NCBI RefSeq assembly: GCF_023555055.1
Contig: NZ_JAMJPL010000008.1
Location: forward strand, 62,001-126,000
Source: Marinobacter sp. ATCH36
GTDB lineage: Bacteria > Pseudomonadota > Gammaproteobacteria > Pseudomonadales > Oleiphilaceae
Direction: 5' to 3'
Length of the DNA: 64,000 nucleotides
Shown here: in pieces, positions 27,221 to 34,555 of the stretch
How the letters are laid out: each line of letters opens with the position of its first letter
How positions within the stretch are numbered: position 1 is the stretch's first letter
Notes under the pieces: model-generated
What the model saw: the letters and a program-made list of their open reading frames with translations, nothing else
What the model was told of the DNA's origin: nothing
The model's database searches: none
Program-made: the position numbers and the translations under genes

Positions 27221-29494
27221 ATGGTGACCACCCACAATCTGGGTTTTCCCCGGATCGGCGAACGCCGGGAACTGAAGTTTGCCCTCGAGGGCTATTGGAA
27301 AGGCGACTTGACCGAGGAAGACCTGCGACAAACCGCAGCCCGGCTCCGCGCCGCCAAATGGCAAGATCAGCAATCTCTGACACTCGCCCCGGTCGGAGAC
27401 TTTTCGCTCTACGATCAGGTGCTGGACATGAGCGCAACCCTCGGTAACCTTCCCGACCGCGCCGGCAAGGCCGATGAGAACGAGCTCGACCGCTATTTCC
27501 GCGTTGCCCGTGGCCGCTCACCGGCTGACAGTGACTGCTGCGGCGTTCACGCGGGTGAAATGACCAAATGGTTCGACACCAACTATCACTACATTGTCCC
27601 GGAATTCGACGCCAACACCCGCTTTTCCCTGAATCCGACACGCCTGTTGGAGCAATTAGCGGAGGCGAAAGCGGCAGGTGTGAGCGCCAAACCGGTGATC
27701 ATCGGCCCAGTGACCTATCTGTGGCTCGGCAAATCCAAGGATGACATCGACAGGCTAAGCCTGCTTGAAGACCTGTTGCCGGTTTACGCCGAACTACTGC
27801 AACTGCTGGCCGGCAACGGCGCGGAGTGGGTGCAGATCGACGAGCCGATACTGGTCACTGAACTGGATGGTGCCTGGCGTCATGCCCTCAACCTGGTTTA
27901 CCACAACCTCAAGGCCAGCCCGGTAAAGCTGTTACTGGCCACCTATTTCGGCCAATTGCGGGAGAACCTGCAACTGGCCTGCGAGCTGCCGGTGGCGGGC
28001 CTTCACCTGGACGCCATCAACGCCCGGGACGAAGTGAGCCGCGTCACCGACTGGCTGCCAGGCCACAAAGTATTGTCACTGGGTGTGATCAACGGTCGCA
28101 ATATCTGGAAAACCGACCTGGAAGCGACTCTGGAATGGCTTGAGCCCATCTACAACAAACTGCGGGAGCGGCTCTGGCTGGCCCCATCGTGCTCTCTGCT
28201 GCATGTGCCGGTGGACCTGAACCTGGAAACCACCATGGACCCGGAAGTGCGGTCCTGGCTGGCGTTTGCGCGGCAGAAGCTGGACGAGCTTCAGCTATTG
28301 GCAACGGCCCTGACGGAGGGCAGGCATACCGTAGCCAGCGCCCTCAAGGACAACGCCGATGCCATCGCCAGTCGTCGCCAATCCAGGCGGGTCACTGATC
28401 CGGAAGTCCGCAAAGCAGTTGCCACCATCACACCCGAAATGGGCCAGCGCACCGGCAGCTACCAGCAGCGTTCCGCCATTCAGGCCGATCACCTGAAGCT
28501 GCCCCGCTACCCCACAACCACCATCGGTTCATTCCCCCAGACCAAAGACATCCGCCAGACGCGCCTTAAATTTCGCAAGGGCGAACTGACCCCAGAGGAA
28601 TACCAGGCCCGCATCCGTGATGAAATCAGCCACTGCATCCGCGAACAGGAGCAACTCGGGCTAGACGTACTGGTGCACGGCGAAGCGGAACGCAACGACA
28701 TGGTGGAATACTTCGGCGAGCAACTGGAAGGCTATGTATTCAGCCGCTTCGGCTGGGTGCAGTCCTACGGTTCACGCTGCGTGAAACCACCCATCCTGTT
28801 TGGGGATATTTCACGGCCAAAAGCCATGACCGTGGAATGGATCCGCTATGCCCAATCACTGACGGACAAGCCCCTGAAAGGCATGCTCACCGGCCCTGTC
28901 ACTATCCTGAACTGGTCCTTCGTCCGCGACGACCAGCCCAGGAAAGATACCTGCTGGCAACTGGCCCTGGCCATACGGGAAGAAGTCTTGGACCTGGAAA
29001 AAGCCGGCGTGAAGATCATTCAGATCGACGAAGCCGCCCTGCGGGAAGGCCTGCCTCTGCGGCAAAGCGACTGGCAGACCTATCTGGAATGGGCCATCGA
29101 AGCCTTCCGCATCACCGCCAACGGCGTGAAAGACGAAACCCAGGTACACACCCATATGTGCTATTCGGAATTCAACGACATCATCGAAGCCATCGCAAGG
29201 ATGGACGCTGACGTCATCACTATCGAAACCTCAAGATCCGACATGGAACTGCTGGATGCGTTCAAAGGCTTCCAGTACCCCAACGACATTGGCCCCGGCG
29301 TGTACGACATTCACTCACCCAACGTGCCGGAGACGAATCAGATCGTATCGCTGATGCACAAGGCCGCGGAACGGATTCCCGCCGAACGGCTGTGGATCAA
29401 TCCGGATTGCGGGCTGAAAACCCGGTCTTGGGAGGAGGTGATTCCGGCGTTGAGGGGGATGGTAGAGGCTGCCCGGGAGTTGCGGGAGGTGTAA
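27221..29494 (+). CDS. metE: Cobalamin-independent methionine synthase
   Basis: Transfers a methyl group from methyltetrahydrofolate-triglutamate to homocysteine. 757 residues with the two MetE barrels; zinc ligands are visible as the His and Cys of HTHMCYSEF (~640), Glu of GEAERNDMVEYF (~485 region/substrate Glu) and Cys of INPDCGLKTR (~725). N-terminus HNLGFPRIGERRELK is diagnostic. AGGAG lies 8 bases before ATG 27221. Controlled by the adjacent MetR. No B12 riboswitch was seen in the short leader. Confidence 0.97.
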   Translation: MVTTHNLGFPRIGERRELKFALEGYWKGDLTEEDLRQTAARLRAAKWQDQQSLTLAPVGDFSLYDQVLDMSATLGNLPDRAGKADENELDRYFRVARGRSPADSDCCGVHAGEMTKWFDTNYHYIVPEFDANTRFSLNPTRLLEQLAEAKAAGVSAKPVIIGPVTYLWLGKSKDDIDRLSLLEDLLPVYAELLQLLAGNGAEWVQIDEPILVTELDGAWRHALNLVYHNLKASPVKLLLATYFGQLRENLQLACELPVAGLHLDAINARDEVSRVTDWLPGHKVLSLGVINGRNIWKTDLEATLEWLEPIYNKLRERLWLAPSCSLLHVPVDLNLETTMDPEVRSWLAFARQKLDELQLLATALTEGRHTVASALKDNADAIASRRQSRRVTDPEVRKAVATITPEMGQRTGSYQQRSAIQADHLKLPRYPTTTIGSFPQTKDIRQTRLKFRKGELTPEEYQARIRDEISHCIREQEQLGLDVLVHGEAERNDMVEYFGEQLEGYVFSRFGWVQSYGSRCVKPPILFGDISRPKAMTVEWIRYAQSLTDKPLKGMLTGPVTILNWSFVRDDQPRKDTCWQLALAIREEVLDLEKAGVKIIQIDEAALREGLPLRQSDWQTYLEWAIEAFRITANGVKDETQVHTHMCYSEFNDIIEAIARMDADVITIETSRSDMELLDAFKGFQYPNDIGPGVYDIHSPNVPETNQIVSLMHKAAERIPAERLWINPDCGLKTRSWEEVIPALRGMVEAARELREV

Positions 29495-29498
29495 AGTC

Positions 29499-29524
29499 GG
29501 GGGAGAGCCTTCGCGCTCTTCCCC
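29499..29524. terminator. Hairpin between metE and the DUF3592 gene
   Basis: Ten-bp stem with one mismatch (29499-29508 with 29515-29524), loop CTTCGC, between two convergent genes. No T-run, so assignment as terminator rests on position. Confidence 0.4.
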
Positions 29525-29532
29525 ACCTTGAT

Positions 29533-30231
29533 TCAGGATGCCAGTTTGGGCAGAAACGACGTATCCACCCAGTATCGTTTGGGATTGTCCGGCCGGATAT
29601 ACACGGGTATCGACTCGCCAGGGATGTGGTCTGTCGGGTCGAACCAAAGGTTTTCGCTGCGAAATACATGAAGATTTGCAGTAGCCGGGTCCTGCCACTG
29701 AGTCACAATCCTGAAAGGGCTCTGGCCGTTCATCACCAGACTGGTGTTCTGCTCGACACTCCGGAAACTGGCCATTACAAGCTGACCGCTCTCCCTCAGC
29801 TTTGCGCTCCTGCCTTTTCTGATCAACGGCACCAGGACCATCAAGATTCCGACCAGAAAGAAAGCCCCGCCGATGATTCCAAGGATAAGTGCACCACCCC
29901 ACAACGAGAAAAAACCGTCAATACGGGCACTCTCTGGCTCTCCCGGCAAATAGAAAACCAACACCCTCTCACCACGACTGTATGAAGCAGGATTACTACC
30001 TGATGAAGACTGGAATTCAATCACCTGCCCAGCGTCATCCTCAAACCGGACGACCGGATAGTAGCTGCTGGAGTCACTGGAGCGGGAATAAACCAGATCC
30101 GTCACGACACCGGGTGCCTCCAGGGCCTCATCCAGAAACGAGACCGTGTTCTGGTACCAGAGAAAAGCACCGACGAGAAGAGCGCCGCCCACCCCCGAAA
30201 ACAAGTACTTCAGAAAGTCGTAAACACGCAT
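29533..30231 (-). CDS. DUF3592 membrane protein
   Basis: 232-residue protein with two hydrophobic helices (about 9-28 and 110-135) flanking a periplasmic or extracytoplasmic beta-domain that carries the DUF3592 pattern (APGVVTDLV ... YYPVVRFEDDAGQVIEF ... GERVLVFYLPGEPESARIDGF). A second, similar beta-segment follows. AAGGGA sits 6 bases before ATG 30231. Function of the domain is unknown. Last gene of the minus-strand vgrG cluster, 59 bases after the TM2 gene, so it may be part of that transcript, but a role in type VI secretion is only inferred from position. Confidence 0.75.
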   Translation of the reverse strand: MRVYDFLKYLFSGVGGALLVGAFLWYQNTVSFLDEALEAPGVVTDLVYSRSSDSSSYYPVVRFEDDAGQVIEFQSSSGSNPASYSRGERVLVFYLPGEPESARIDGFFSLWGGALILGIIGGAFFLVGILMVLVPLIRKGRSAKLRESGQLVMASFRSVEQNTSLVMNGQSPFRIVTQWQDPATANLHVFRSENLWFDPTDHIPGESIPVYIRPDNPKRYWVDTSFLPKLAS

Positions 30232-30290
30232 ATCAGTTCCCTTGAATCATTCAAAATATAAAATCCATTTCTATTGCCCTGCCGGTTATC

Positions 30291-30593
30291 TCAGAACCAG
30301 TCTCTGACAATCTGCCCGTTCTTGATCCTCCAGAATGAAAGGCCATAGTTGAGGTCCCGCCCCTGCGAATCCTTCACGAACCCCGTATCCCGGCCAAAAG
30401 TATGAAGAAAAGCATCAATGCCCAACAGGGCGCTATCCAGGAACCACCAGACTCCTATCCCACCGAGGGTCACGGCCTTGAGGAGACCCGTTTTCCATTT
30501 TCCGAGATAAAAGCGATCAGCGCCAAGAAGCCCTAAGAGTCCCCCAAGAAACAGGGCTATAAGTCGGTTTTTGCGTTTTTCAGGTTCGTTCAT
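30291..30593 (-). CDS. TM2-domain membrane protein
   Basis: Small inner-membrane protein of 100 residues with a TM2 domain: two helices joined by a short turn, LIALFLGGLLGLLGADRFYLG and the following KAVTLGGIGVWWFLDSALL. A strong AAAGGAGG Shine-Dalgarno lies 7 bases before ATG 30593, which therefore beats the ATG two codons upstream (30599). The C-terminal 40 residues (LNYGLSFWRIKNGQIVRDW) are polar. Lies 22 bases after the FGE-fold lipoprotein gene and more AT-rich than neighbours. Function unknown. Confidence 0.8.
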   Translation of the reverse strand: MNEPEKRKNRLIALFLGGLLGLLGADRFYLGKWKTGLLKAVTLGGIGVWWFLDSALLGIDAFLHTFGRDTGFVKDSQGRDLNYGLSFWRIKNGQIVRDWF

Positions 30594-30615
30594 TTGCATT
30601 CCTCCTTTAATGTTT

Positions 30616-31596
30616 TCATTTGAAGTCCCGACTCACTGGATCAGGGTGGTTCACAACACACCGGAAACCGTTTGCAGAGGAGTCAAGGGGGACTCCGCCT
30701 CTACTAAAAACGGTATCGGTTCCCCCTGTATGATCCCCATTTCCAGCCCAATCCCGAACCACCTTTCGAGGCTCATCCGGGTTTGCTGGGGCCGGAGGCC
30801 CTTCAGGGTTTTGTTTGGGAGCGTGCTGATAGAAGTCTGCTTGATACCAGTCGCGGGTCCATTCGGCGACATTGCCAGTCATATCATGCAAACCTAAAGG
30901 ATTCGGAGGATAACTACCTACCGGCCTCCGTTCCGTCCTGTTTGACGAGTGAGATAAGGCATTTCCTGTCGGGGGAATAGATGGATCAATGTATTCAATC
31001 GGCCTCCGAAGGTAAGGGTCTTTTTCGATCTCTCCACTATTGGTTGCATAAGCAACATTTTTCCCTCGACTACGAGCTGCATATTCCCACTGTGCCTCTG
31101 TAGGGAGTGAAATAGGTCGCCCCAATTTTTCCCCAAGCCACTGACAGTAACCTTCAGCTTCACCATAATTCGGCGCTTTCGCTGGCTTGAGGCGGTAATT
31201 CGGCGATAAAGGGTCCTCATCACTGCGAACATCCCGTATGGAGAGGTTTGGCTCTTCGCGAAATCGAACATATTGCTCTGCACGGCCGACATCTCGCAAG
31301 TAGACAAGGAATTCATGCCAGGTTGTTTCGTAGCGACCAATCGAGTAACTGTCGAGTGTCACCTCGATGGCTGGTTTATTATCGTCTCTCAGCACGGTGT
31401 AATACCGCCCGTCCGGCGTACCGACGTCACCCAAAAGGAAGGAGCCACCCTTTACATGAACCAGATTATTCTGAGCTGCCTGGACAACCTCTTTTAGTTC
31501 TTCAGGGGTCGGTTTCGGGAGCTCTGAGGACGAACAGCCACCAATAAACAAAGCAACTATCCCAAATCCATACAACACTCGTTTACGACCTGGCAT
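30616..31596 (-). CDS. FGE/SUMF1-fold lipoprotein, candidate T6SS immunity
   Basis: 326-residue exported lipoprotein (n-region MPGRKRV, hydrophobic core, lipobox IGGC, Cys21) bearing a formylglycine-generating-enzyme sulfatase-modifying fold: GGSFLLGD near residue 50, YETTWHEF, YCQWLGEKLGRPISLPTEAQWEYAAR (~140, shown by position), TGNVAEWTRDWY and a terminal GFRCV. The catalytic Cys pair and RGGSW of true FGEs are absent (SRGGVPLD instead), so enzyme activity is unlikely. GGGAG 6 bases before ATG 31596 sets the start; another ATG at 31614 overlaps the effector stop by one base (TGATG). Direct coupling to the LysM effector gene and export to the periplasm fit an immunity protein; this is inference. 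Confidence 0.7.
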   Translation of the reverse strand: MPGRKRVLYGFGIVALFIGGCSSSELPKPTPEELKEVVQAAQNNLVHVKGGSFLLGDVGTPDGRYYTVLRDDNKPAIEVTLDSYSIGRYETTWHEFLVYLRDVGRAEQYVRFREEPNLSIRDVRSDEDPLSPNYRLKPAKAPNYGEAEGYCQWLGEKLGRPISLPTEAQWEYAARSRGKNVAYATNSGEIEKDPYLRRPIEYIDPSIPPTGNALSHSSNRTERRPVGSYPPNPLGLHDMTGNVAEWTRDWYQADFYQHAPKQNPEGPPAPANPDEPRKVVRDWAGNGDHTGGTDTVFSRGGVPLDSSANGFRCVVNHPDPVSRDFK

Positions 31597-31613
31597 CTTT
31601 AACTCCCGAATCA

Positions 31614-33761
31614 TCAGGCAATTCCCGAAATTCTGCACGCACCATGAGGATCACGCCTGACAACCTGCTCCAGATCTGCCGTCTTGAACTCCAGTGCACG
31701 CTTGTATAATTGATACCGGTGCTGATTAAAACCGAAAAACCGAAAAACCCGCTCCACATTACGGTCAAAAGTTTGTGGCTCTGCGCGCCCCTCTGCATTT
31801 ATTCTTTTCATGGTCTCTTCGAAGTCCCGCCAGGCCTGAAACGACGCCAGTATTTCTGCCACAGCGCTGACCTTCGTTCTCGTCCCATCGCCTAGCTGAG
31901 GCGTCAACCAGAAGTCGGCCATCAGTGCATGCAGGATGGCGCCTTTCACCTCGGGAGGAGAGTGATAGAACACGCTTTCGCTTCGCTTTTCCATGTCCGC
32001 AAGAGCATTAATTGCAAGTGCCAGCCCTCGGCGCTCCTTTTGAAAAGCCTCTACCTGGCTCCCAAAAAAACCGTTTTGGGAGTCGATAAACTCTTGCCAG
32101 AATTGATTAATAACTCCAGACGCAGTTTCCACAGCCTGGCCAATAGCCGCTGCATGACTTATCCCGTGAGCCAACGCAAACACTGACACTTTTTTGTACC
32201 AACCAAACGCGTCAGTGTCGTGATCGAAAAGCTCAAGATATCTGAAATCTGATTCTCCAAGAGCTTTGTAGACAAAGTGAATCATCTCCAGAGTATTCTG
32301 GACATCCACTTCCAACAAAAAATTGCCCGACGGACCAACCCCAAGAACAAGCCCAGCGTGGAGATTGAAGTAAAATTTCCCAGTTGCTTGGTTATATTCA
32401 AGCCTTAGCTCACCCTCGACTCCCACACCTACTGCGGCCTCTACCTTTTTCCCGATCTGACACAAGGGCTTCCAGTCCGAATGCTCGGCCAGGGTATCAA
32501 CCCACAATAAAGAACCGGATACCTCGCAACCTCCCCTCACTCCCGCAAACACATTAGCTTCCAGGTTTGCGCCCTGCCCTTGCTCGCGCGCTGCAATCCC
32601 TTTTAGCGTCGGAAGTCCCTGCGTGCTGTCAACATGAACATTCGCAGCGAGTAAAGCTGAGGCACCGGCGAATCCAGTAGCACTGATAGCCAGTCGAGCC
32701 TGGAAATGGCCCAGGGAGGTGTGCGTCCGCTCCCCGTCCCAACCACCAATTCTGTAATAGATGCGAATTTCAGAGCTGTTGTTAGTAGGGAACGCCTGTT
32801 CAATCGAGGCTTTGCCTTCCAGCAGGCTAAACTGGGCTTCTGCTTTACCCTGAAAATGGACCTTGCCGCTGCGGGGGTTAAATTCTCCGGAAGCGCTGGA
32901 GCCTGCAGCAAAGCGCATGAATTGGGCTTCAGCAGATGCATCGAAACCGGTACGGTCGCGGTTTTCCTGTTGCGCCTTTTCATCACCCCAAATCGACCAG
33001 CTAACCTCATCATAATATTGGTTCAAAGCGAGAACGACTGGGTTATCGTCATCCGGGCTCCAGGACATGTTAAACTTGATGTTCAGTTCGCTCTCAATGG
33101 CCTCACGGAGTTTTTCTGGATCCACGCCCTCACGACGCAGCCAACCTTTGCTCCGCTTCCTGTCGCGGGCTCCCATGGGGTAGCGTCGAGAGTGATTCGC
33201 GATTTTTTCGGATCTGACGTATGTGTAGTGATTCCCGCCCGCAAGCCGTTTGATTTCTGTAAGCGGTGGGATGGTCTGCATTCCTTGTGGAATGACCTCT
33301 CGACTGACAAGCTCCCGAACCAGAGTATCCTTGCGCTCCTGAACGGGGGAAAGCGCCTTTCCCTCCGCGTCAGAAGGCCGTTCCTCATTACCCTGATTTT
33401 CTTCAGCGAGAGTGTCCAGATCCCGGTAATACTCGTTTAGCGGACCGCAGACAAACTCTTCCTCGACCTCCAGTTCTAGCAATTCATCGTCAGTCAAAAG
33501 GATAAGTTCATCAGACCCTGTAACGTGAACAACATCCACGATTTCATCTGCGCAGGAGGGCTCTTGGGCAACTTGGCCTACCTCACAACTGGAGAAGCCC
33601 GCATCATTTGCTGCGGGCAAGGTCAGCGTCTGCCCTGGAAAGATCCGGTCCGGATTCTCGATCCCGGGATTCAACCGCAACAAGCTGCTTAGTGTGGTTT
33701 GGTGACGCTGAGCGACTGCGTTGAGGGTGTCTCCTGACCGAACAACGTATTCAGAACTCAT
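31614..33761 (-). CDS. LysM-domain probable T6SS effector
   Basis: 715-residue protein encoded between the DUF4123 adaptor and an exported lipoprotein. Residues 3-49 form a LysM domain (YVVRSGDTLNAVAQRHQTT ... NPDRIFPGQTLTLP) expected to bind peptidoglycan or dock on the secretion tip; 70-130 is an acidic linker; the remainder (~150-715) matches no family I recognise, with a beta-rich centre (GKVHFQGKAEAQFSLLEGKA) and a helical C-terminus. No signal peptide, consistent with T6SS rather than Sec export. ATG overlaps the adaptor stop by 4 bases. Position, adaptor and downstream lipoprotein argue for a cell-envelope toxin; mode of killing cannot be read. Confidence 0.65.
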   Translation of the reverse strand: MSSEYVVRSGDTLNAVAQRHQTTLSSLLRLNPGIENPDRIFPGQTLTLPAANDAGFSSCEVGQVAQEPSCADEIVDVVHVTGSDELILLTDDELLELEVEEEFVCGPLNEYYRDLDTLAEENQGNEERPSDAEGKALSPVQERKDTLVRELVSREVIPQGMQTIPPLTEIKRLAGGNHYTYVRSEKIANHSRRYPMGARDRKRSKGWLRREGVDPEKLREAIESELNIKFNMSWSPDDDNPVVLALNQYYDEVSWSIWGDEKAQQENRDRTGFDASAEAQFMRFAAGSSASGEFNPRSGKVHFQGKAEAQFSLLEGKASIEQAFPTNNSSEIRIYYRIGGWDGERTHTSLGHFQARLAISATGFAGASALLAANVHVDSTQGLPTLKGIAAREQGQGANLEANVFAGVRGGCEVSGSLLWVDTLAEHSDWKPLCQIGKKVEAAVGVGVEGELRLEYNQATGKFYFNLHAGLVLGVGPSGNFLLEVDVQNTLEMIHFVYKALGESDFRYLELFDHDTDAFGWYKKVSVFALAHGISHAAAIGQAVETASGVINQFWQEFIDSQNGFFGSQVEAFQKERRGLALAINALADMEKRSESVFYHSPPEVKGAILHALMADFWLTPQLGDGTRTKVSAVAEILASFQAWRDFEETMKRINAEGRAEPQTFDRNVERVFRFFGFNQHRYQLYKRALEFKTADLEQVVRRDPHGACRISGIA

Positions 33762-34555
33762 GAAGCAACTCCGTATGCCAAACGTTTATCCACTTCAATC
33801 AAACGCATCCTTGCCGACAATTCAGAATTCGACAGAATTGCCTGAAGCTCCGGGTGCCTGACCCGCTCTCCATGAACCACCACGAGCTCCGCGTAACGGC
33901 TTACATCTTTTTCGGTCCTAAACCCGAGCGAATTCGCTTCACGTATCAGGTCGGTAAGCTTTACCCGGTCTTCGACACCAAGGAATCGGCCCAACTTACC
34001 GACGAATTCATCTCTTGCCCCTGACGATAGTGCTTCAAGGTGGTGCTCGGTCAGCACGAACCAACCTTCATCTGACGCCTCACGATATTGGCCTGAACCA
34101 TCTGCCTTGGTCCGATGCCATAATCCATCGGCCTGGAAAGACATCCACTTTTTTACCGGGCCGCTGAAACGATTGGACTCCAGATCACTAAGCGCCCCCA
34201 TCAGGCGTTGAAACTGCTTGGGAGAATAAAACCTCAGATAGGAATATCCACCGTCCGGCAATTGCACACTCAACAAACTGCGCAGATGGTTTGCCAGTAC
34301 ATTCAGGTTTTCGTCAGAAATCAGGACGACTGCATGCTCTCTCCACTGAGCCTGTTCTTGCCATAGGCGCGACATCGGTGATGGTTTTACCAGGCAAGGG
34401 CTTATCTCCAGGGCTTCATCATGCGGCGTTCCCAGGTACAGGTATTCCAATTCCGGTTGATCATCGTGTTCATACACAAACCGGGGAGCATCAAGAATGG
34501 CGCCGTCGAATAATATGCAGGCACGCTGAATGGTGTCTTGATCGAGCTTTGTCAT
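33758..34555 (-). CDS. DUF4123 T6SS effector adaptor (Tap/TEC-like)
   Basis: 265-residue DUF4123 protein; the family are chaperones that load a specific effector onto the VgrG tip. The DUF4123 core spans ~15-135 (ACILFDGAILDAPRFVYEHD ... LYLGTPHDEALEISPCLV ... LRFYSPKQFQRLMGAL). It overlaps vgrG by 4 bases at its start and the effector gene by 4 at its end, a vgrG-adaptor-effector order typical of such modules. Confidence 0.88.
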   Translation of the reverse strand: MTKLDQDTIQRACILFDGAILDAPRFVYEHDDQPELEYLYLGTPHDEALEISPCLVKPSPMSRLWQEQAQWREHAVVLISDENLNVLANHLRSLLSVQLPDGGYSYLRFYSPKQFQRLMGALSDLESNRFSGPVKKWMSFQADGLWHRTKADGSGQYREASDEGWFVLTEHHLEALSSGARDEFVGKLGRFLGVEDRVKLTDLIREANSLGFRTEKDVSRYAELVVVHGERVRHPELQAILSNSELSARMRLIEVDKRLAYGVAS

